64,000 bases of DNA. Source: Mactromeris polynyma. Lineage: Eukaryota > Mollusca > Bivalvia > Venerida > Mactridae. Location: NCBI GenBank assembly GCA_032209605.1, contig JASFXZ010000033.1, forward strand, positions 3,837,001-3,901,000, in the 5' to 3' direction. Positions 57,096-64,000 of this stretch are shown here, in pieces. The translations under genes were made by a program, and so were the position numbers. Below the pieces are notes generated by a model. The model was given only the letters and a program-made list of their open reading frames with translations, was not told the DNA's origin and searched no databases. Every line of letters begins with the position of its first letter. Position 1 is the first letter of the stretch.

Positions 57096-60000
57096 TACAG
57101 ATTGCTTGCCATGAATTATTTGACATCTCTATTTATATTGTACTTCAGGATGCTGGGAGAAATCGATAAATAACAAAATATTGTCAAGACACAAAAGTTT
57201 TATCTATGCTAAATTGTATTCAAATTACACCATCAATATGAAAGATTTAAACATCGGCAGAAGTAGAAAGTACATGAGATTCACACAGAGCATTATAGAG
57301 ACTCAGCCACACAGCAAAACTGACGTCTCCAGAAGTAATGAGTTAAATTGCACAAATCTATTGATAACATATATTCCATGTACATTGCTGGTTAAATGTT
57401 CAAGACTGAGTGAGAGTTTAGCGTCTCCAGAAGCAATGGGTTAAATGGCACATAATCGTCAAGATCTTCAGTCACTAAACACCCGTTACTTTATTTCATG
57501 TATGTTGTTGGTTTTACTTCTTTAAAGAGATTTTTAAAAAACAAAATCATCAAATGAAATAAATACCACTGAAACAACAAGCATTTTTACTAAGAATATA
57601 CACACATGATGCGTAAAACATGATACAAATGCAAGATTTTAAAACGGGGGGAAAAACAACTGGATATATGATTACCGAGTAATGTCCGACTGCATTAAAA
57701 ATCAGATTCTGTTAAGTATAAAACTGAAAATATAACGAGACAATAAGGGTCCTTGGGAACCCCTGATGTGGAATCCTCAACTCCAACTTCAGTTCGGAGG
57801 ACTCGAACTTCTAACAATTTTTTTGTTAAAATGACATAGATGCCACATTTTTCAGAGAGTTCTCCATGACTCCTACACTGAAGTGAGAACCGGAAAGGAG
57901 AACTAGATAAAGTCACTTGTATATTCCTATCAAGCTTATAACAAACTCAAAACCGTTTTCAATGCACTCTTCACTTCGATGCTTTTAATACGCTTCTTTA
58001 TGACTTATTCTGGTGCCGATATAATGGTGGAATAAAACATATATAGTACTGAATGAAATAAATGCTGAAATGTGGACAGAGATAAAACAGTAGTATTGCA
58101 CTTATCTATATTATTTGCACAAAACAGTTGGAAGTAAAAAAGACAAATACATTTTAATCACTTAAATATCATTGAAACACGCAAGTTTTATGAACAAAAA
58201 TTTTTTTTGTAAATTCAACATGTCAACATTTTATAATACCTGTATTCAGTCTGACTAATAAATTAAAAAACAGAAAAATGCATTTTGCATGCAAGACTAG
58301 TAAAACGTACCCTTTAAAACAAAAAAGTATCTGTTTAAATATGGTATCAACCTGTTCAAGTATCAATTGTGATCACCATGCTTGACATGCAAAATTCATT
58401 TGGCCAGAAAAAAAGAGTAAAATTTTAAGATACACAAAGAATGATATAAATATCTCATAGAGACTGGCGTGGCGAGCTTTGATAGATATTAACAGCAAAG
58501 TTTGGCAATATTAGAGGCATACTTAAGCATTATTATTTCTCCTAAACTTGTAAGTGTACAAGTTGTGAGGAAATTTTTAATCACTTCTATGATAGATTAA
58601 TAAGTGATGGATATTTACTAGTACATAAGGCAGAATATACTACATTAATATTAAATGATTATTCTTCTCTGAAGTAATACATAGATGCCACAATTACTCG
58701 CCTATTGCTCGATATTTTTTGAAATGTCAGATTTGATATGACATCATGTCACATGACACACAACAAGAACAAGACAAGTAATCATGAAGATTATTGAGAG
58801 TATAAATGTATATAAAAACCAAGAGTTCTGGTATAGTATATGGTTTTATGAGTACATAAAGTAAGGCAAGACATTGATATTGAAATAAAAAAAAGTACAA
58901 TACTTGATAAATTGGGCATAAACTCAATAACTGTTAATAAATGTGATATGCAGAAAATTAAAATAAAAACACAAAATATGCTACAATGCTTTCAGACACA
59001 GAGAACAACACAACTGTATTCAATAAAAAAACTCCATTACCCGAATAGTGTTAAAAATGTTAGATCTATACAAAATTGAGTAAATACAATATGAGTAGTT
59101 CAACTCTGGTTTCATAAATATCCTATAAAATAATTAACAATAAGAATAGGTAATACCTTTCAAACACAAGGAATTGCAATAAAAAGTCACAGTATTATAT
59201 TTTGTACTAGCTTTAAATAAAACATTGCGTATAAGAAAAAAGAATACATAACTCATATGCTACTCTTAAAAGTGTTTACACAATCTGCATTAATGATGCA
59301 CATCACGAGATTCACACACTGAAATACTGGTCCTGGACCGATGATCAAATTCTACCAGCTACACAGGTTATCAATGTCTACACTGGAAAAGAAACAATGA
59401 AAAATCAATGAATATGAACTGCGTGTAAGTTTTATAATCTTGCATATACATGTACACTGCCATCCAAAAGTTTCTTCACACTCAGTATTTTTAATTTCGT
59501 TACTTTTTCTTACAGAATTTCAAGTAAAACATGAAGCAAAATTATTCATCCCACTTCTGTGATGGATAGTTAAGAATCAACAATTTGCACATCTCGGCAG
59601 CAGCATCAATCGGCCTGCATCCGAAACCAATGTATGTGTGTAACTGATTGATCTGACACAGAAATAAGATAATTTGTTTCAGTACAAATTTATAAATACT
59701 TCACAGGAAATTATTGCTGTGTTAAAGAACATTTACGATTTATTGCATGTGAAACAAATGTGAAAATACATTAAGTGGAATGGGAAATTGTCAAAGTGTG
59801 AAGGCACTTGAGGAGGGCAGTGTATGGTAATTTTTTTAAATACTATACACTTCAGTAATCTTTGTTAAGTTTCCTTATCGTGAGACAATCACATTTCAAA
59901 GCTAAAATCACCTTTTACTGCTCAGCAATTAACATAGACATTATTTTTTCTTCAATATTTTCACCAACCAAGTAATTAATATATCAGTCTAGCACAAAAC

Positions 60001-60232
60001 TTCAATATATAAACAACAGTTCGAAATTAAAATAATCCGCAATAAGAATTTCACTGAGCAATTAAAAAACAGGAAACAGATATAACAATCTGCATTACAA
60101 TTTCCAATTACTACTTTAATTCAACTTCAAGAACATAATTTTATGAAAGCAGAAAACAAAATATCATCCTTGATTTATGCAAATTACAACTTGAGTATTA
60201 GAATTAACTTACAATAAAACATATGAATAACA
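57096..60232. other. G-gamma 3' UTR and flank
   Basis: 59744-60232 is the probable 3' UTR of the minus-strand G-gamma gene, with AATAAA (minus) at 59744-59739. 57096-59738 is AT-rich with no recognised gene or RNA; alternative downstream poly(A) sites are possible (minus AATAAA near 57490). Confidence 0.4.
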
Positions 60233-61219
60233 TCAAAGTATCAAACAGCCCTTTGCATCTTTAAATGGATTTTCTGATGGATGGACTCCAAATACCAAAC
60301 CATCAGCTTGTTCATGATGAGTTGTGTACTTCAAAATCCTGAAAAAAAGATAGGAGCATTAAAAACAATTTGTTTTCTTGTGAAAAATACACATACAGAT
60401 CACATGTTTCATGTTTCAATTAATTTAGATATTCATGAATTGCCATAGATTTCAATCATCTTTTATATAAACAATACTACAAGCTAGCTTTTACGCAATA
60501 TCCTTCCATTCAGTTCCCGGTATACCCAGACCTAGAACTGCCCTGCGTTCAGTAAAGGCGTTTGCGGCTAACGTTTAGTAAAGTTTGCTATTTGGTTCCC
60601 TGTGTGTAATGAATGCGATACGGTGGGCAAGGGATACAAAACAGTTCTGTAACAAGAGCAACTGCTAGACATAACTGAACGCAGGGCTGATTGTGACCTC
60701 TATGAAACGGAACCCAGTATTTCAAGGTTGAGCGGCCGACACCCTATTCACTACTCGATTGTTTTACATGTCAGGAGTATTGTACAATAAATCATCTAAA
60801 ATTTTCCATACAGAACAAGTCTCATGTTTGTATATTTGCAAATAATTATTAATTTCAGTAGATTCAATTTTAAAGACGTTAATTCTGACAGCAAGTTTCC
60901 AATCATAGAATACAAATTCATTAACATTTCAATTTTTTGCACATGCCAAATTTCCAAACAACTCATAGGTCAAAAAAAGAAAATAACTGTTTTTAAGAAT
61001 ACATAAAATATAATATTTTTTAATAAAAGTTGATCGATAACTGTTAAAAATGTAAGCCAACAAGTTCTCTTTTTCATACTATCCTTACAAATCAATCGAT
61101 TTATAGAACACATAAAATACTCACTCCTCTATAGCCTGAGATACAGGAATACGCTGAACATTGGCCTCCTGTCTGAGCTGAAGAAGCTGTTTTTGTAAAT
61201 TCTGCATTTGTGAAGACAT
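60233..61219 (-). CDS. Heterotrimeric G protein gamma subunit, two coding exons
   Basis: Exon 1 is 61219-61125 and exon 2 is 60338-60233; the 786-bp intron has GT/AG ends and splits Glu32 after its second base. The product is 66 aa, normal for G-gamma (about 65-75). Seen: N-terminal helix MSSQMQNLQKQLLQLRQEAN, able to form the coiled coil with G-beta; RIPVSQA; YTTHHEQADGLVFGVHPSE; the conserved NPF (SENPFKD); C-terminal CAAX box CLIL. A final Leu predicts geranylgeranylation, anchoring the beta-gamma dimer at the plasma membrane downstream of GPCRs. The nearest minus-strand AATAAA below the stop is at 59744-59739, giving a 3' UTR near 500 nt. A 146-bp TIR element sits in the intron. Upstream non-coding exons were not identified. 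Confidence 0.95.
60541..60686. mobile_element. 146-bp TIR element in the G-gamma intron
   Basis: CCCTGCGTTCAGT at 60541 and its exact inverse ACTGAACGCAGGG ending at 60686. CTG occurs directly outside both ends as a possible 3-bp target duplication. Less AT-rich than its surroundings. No coding capacity; superfamily undecided. Confidence 0.7.
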
Positions 61220-62496
61220 TTTAACTCGCTGAACGATACAAATAGATGATAAACGATAAAAAAATTAATTTATGAATTTTTATTGTTGTTGTTGTTGTTC
61301 CTATCTCGAATGGTTATAATCAACTACCAATGTTACGACCGAAAGGCAATAAAATGTTAGACACAGTCAAATTAACCGGTGCGTATGTATATTTAATCCT
61401 GTATAATTTGTCATATACAGGCTGTATACAAATGTTACAATCGTCGATAAATATTCTCTGCCAAGCTGGACTGCACAAAATTGTAGTTGACTTGGCCGTT
61501 AAACTTGTTATTTAATTACCACTGACACTAGATTATATAGCCAATCGAATAAAATTCGATGAAGCCTTTTCATTTTTCGATTTGTCAAAGACCTAAATAT
61601 ACCTTTAGGTCTTTGGATTTGTTGATAAAAGTTGTTCAATATCTTAAGAAATGATGCAAAATCACAGGCGGTTCTTGTTATTTTTCATGTATTTAAAGTC
61701 ATTTATCCGATAAAATTACAAACTAAATTGAACCTGGGATCAACTTGTAGATATTGGTACCAGATTAAAAGCTTGTAAATTAAAACACAGAATACCACCG
61801 GGGTCACATTTACAAAACGGGACCGCCGTGGACAGATCCATAGCTAGGTTACGAAATGCGTCAAATTGTGACCTCTGTGATTTTAATGTATGTCTTACAG
61901 TAGCTTCTTTGTTAGTTTTATACTGTATGATTAACATGTTTCTGAACTGTGATGGATATGATTAAAGTGAAGAAAGGGGAACATTCAAAAATCAGCTAGC
62001 TAGAACGTCCCTACTAGGACCAATATATACATATACAATATTGGTCCCTTTTTAAATGCATTTTAGCCAAAATGTCCTAACAGTTTTTGAAATTATCTAA
62101 GGTTCAACTTGTTTCTTTTTAAGATTTTCCGGTAAATCCATGAAAATGAAATTTCGAAGTTCAGAGACGTGGAAAACCTGATATGAGAGCTGTTTGTGTG
62201 TGACAGTCGTTAGTATTGCCTTTCTATGTCACTTTATCAGTCGATTTCTGGCGGCATACGTGTACTTTGAATGAGTCCAGCCCACATAAAGATACATAGT
62301 ATATCGATCACTTCGACTGGACTTTTTAATGTATCAGTGTTTATGACCATAGTGACAGAATACAGAAGTTGAATCTATACAGCGTAACATATTTCCATAT
62401 GTATTTACAGTATGTAGTGTTCCCTGCAACAACTTACTCCATCTAAAATGATCTTCAATTGTGCTGTGGTACGTTATTGCAAACCCCAATATTCTA
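61220..62496. other. Upstream of G-gamma, nothing else recognised
   Basis: Presumed 5' UTR and promoter side of G-gamma, with a (GTT)n run at about 61285 and the hairpin at 61586. A minus open frame at 61740-61937 has no recognised relatives. No convincing promoter element is assigned. Confidence 0.35.
61586..61615. repeat. Perfect hairpin
   Basis: CAAAGACCTAAA and its inverse TTTAGGTCTTTG give a 12-bp stem with a six-base loop. It lies upstream of the G-gamma start codon (minus-strand sense). No function assigned. Confidence 0.7.
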
Positions 62497-62704
62497 CTAT
62501 ATGATAAACAAATGGTTTATGCAGATATCGGACGAATTTAGGGCATAGGAATACAAATAAGTGGTCTTTGGTCGACACCTGTAGTTAAAACGTTCCATAC
62601 ATAGAGCCATGTTGGTGACACAACAGATGGGACTTTCATTTCTAGAGTCAGGGACATATGGACACGTATACTTGTTCATCAATATCTCTGCCTGAGTAAA
62701 TTGT
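62497..62704 (-). CDS. Possible Cys-rich terminal exon, unidentified
   Basis: Minus-strand TTTTTACAG at the right edge could be a splice acceptor. From 62703 a frame stays open to TAG at 62499-62497. The translation includes KYTCPYVPDSRNESPICCVT and MALCMERFNYRCRP, seven Cys in about 55 residues. No family is recognised and no partner exon was found, so it may be chance. It is not a GTPase or lipase-related sequence. Confidence 0.2.
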
Positions 62705-64000
62705 CTGTAAAAAGTAAATAGATTTAGGCTATACCAGTGTTTGATTTTATTTGTTATAATTTCTATTTATGTTTTAGATGTATGTTCAGTTCCTTTACTT
62801 GATATACTACTCATGTTCCTTTCTCTCTTTTTTCGGCAGGCGTATGATTACATACTTTTTTGGCTTGTTTCGTGATGAGTTACGACAATTAAACTCCCCC
62901 CTTTGTTGCACCTAAATTCTCCATAGTTGTTTTCGATGGACGACCAGACCATAATTTGCTCCCCCCTACCTATTCCCATTCATATTTACCATCCTCAGTC
63001 CATAATGTTGTGTAGAAAGTTACAAGTTACCTTGGTGTCAGTGTGGAGAGGCATTGTCTTACGTGTGATTACCAGCGCTTTGCTGGCAATTATATTTAGA
63101 CCTTACAACCGATGCTAAGGAATCATTCTTTTTAAAAAGTGTGTACAATCCAGTATTCTTCCAAAACGATCTTCTATACTATATGAATGACATTCATATC
63201 GTTTCGATTAAAATTGCATTTAATTTCCGATTAAAAAATGTTAAAATGGCGATGTTTTATTTTAATCACGAGTTACCATTTTTTTTATCAAAAGTTAGGT
63301 ATCTACCGGGAATTCCCTGTTTCAGAAACAAGGTTTGAAGTCAAGCTGGAAATGTCACATACAAAGTGTACGGCCACCACAAAAGCACTAAGAGTAAGGG
63401 ACGGAGGTGCACTGATTGGATGTCCATAACACAATCTGCAAGCATAATAGCTATACTGATTATGTGCTCGGCGAGATTTGTAACCTCTGTTTCACTGCAC
63501 TCCCAAAACTGTATTGTTAATACATATACAATGAAGCACTCATAATTAAATTCCATTTAAAATTTATAAAAAATCGGGCATAAATTTAAACATTTTTTAT
63601 AATATTTGAATACTAAATACATGTGTATTATTTGAGAACGTACTTTCGAAATAATACAATGTTGTTAACATAAAGGAAAGCTTAAGTTGTTACAGGGAAA
63701 GTCACACACACAAGGCAATACCAGATTCCAGGGAAATATCAACCCAAGAAAAATCAGGAGTTGTGGAGGTGTAAGGGCAGACATCTATGGAATGGGGAAG
63801 TAAGGAATTGTCTGGCTGACTAATAAAACAACCATAGAAAATTAAATAGGTTCACAAGGGGGAAGACATGGAATGGATAAAATACACCACAGGACAAGCT
63901 AAGAAAGCAAGCGGTCACTGGCCTAAAAGGGAAGGATAAAACACGACTATTATACCAAGTCAAGGAACTACGCATGGGGAAGGGGAACTTAACATACATC
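62705..64000. other. Right end of window, no gene recognised
   Basis: Short open frames at 62927-63118, 63238-63429 and, minus, 63341-63556 show no known motif. The last 300 bp are purine-rich on the plus strand. A gene extending in from the right cannot be excluded. Confidence 0.3.

Overview
The window is animal nuclear DNA. It is AT-rich, its genes are split into many short exons with GT/AG introns, and simple repeats, SINE-like elements and MITEs are dense between exons. Protein similarity and repeat style (dispersed tRNA-like SINEs, CAAGGTCAAGGTCA-bearing repeats, AGTTATCTGCCC motifs) fit a lophotrochozoan, most likely a bivalve mollusc. That assignment is inference and no species is named.

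Four protein genes can be reconstructed exon by exon. (1) 280-10254, minus: GTF2H1, the p62 subunit of TFIIH, 14 exons, 559 aa, complete. (2) 10927-52477, plus: LMF2, lipase maturation factor 2, 15 exons, about 646 aa, complete apart from one doubtful splice junction. (3) 18082-25255, minus: a three-exon Roco-type protein (LRR-Roc-COR, MFHAS1-like, about 1153 aa), lying wholly inside the 28.5 kb sixth intron of LMF2 on the opposite strand. (4) 60233-61219, minus: a heterotrimeric G protein gamma subunit, two coding exons, 66 aa, ending in a prenylation box. GTF2H1 and LMF2 are divergent, with start codons 672 bp apart, so they probably share a promoter region.

By region: 1-10.3 kb is GTF2H1. 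Its introns hold a 48-bp tandem array with tRNA-promoter-like modules (about 2.93-3.22 kb) and a LINE fragment trapped between 58-bp inverted repeats (6.69-8.54 kb). 10.3-10.9 kb is the divergent promoter. 10.9-16.9 kb holds LMF2 exons 1-6. 16.9-45.4 kb is the giant LMF2 intron with the nested Roco gene, a mariner relic inside that gene's own intron, SINEs, tandem arrays, a GC-rich TIR element with TAA target sites, foldbacks and a purine-rich satellite. 45.4-52.5 kb holds LMF2 exons 7-15, with a 65-bp array and a 28-copy 18-bp minisatellite in introns. 52.5-60.2 kb is 3' UTR and gene-poor sequence with MITEs. 60.2-61.2 kb is the G-gamma gene. In 61.2-64 kb only one weak Cys-rich exon candidate was found.

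The genes do not form a pathway: transcription/DNA repair (GTF2H1), ER lipase folding (LMF2), signalling/innate-type GTPase (Roco) and GPCR signalling (G-gamma). The most notable structure is the nested architecture: mariner inside a Roco intron, inside an LMF2 intron.
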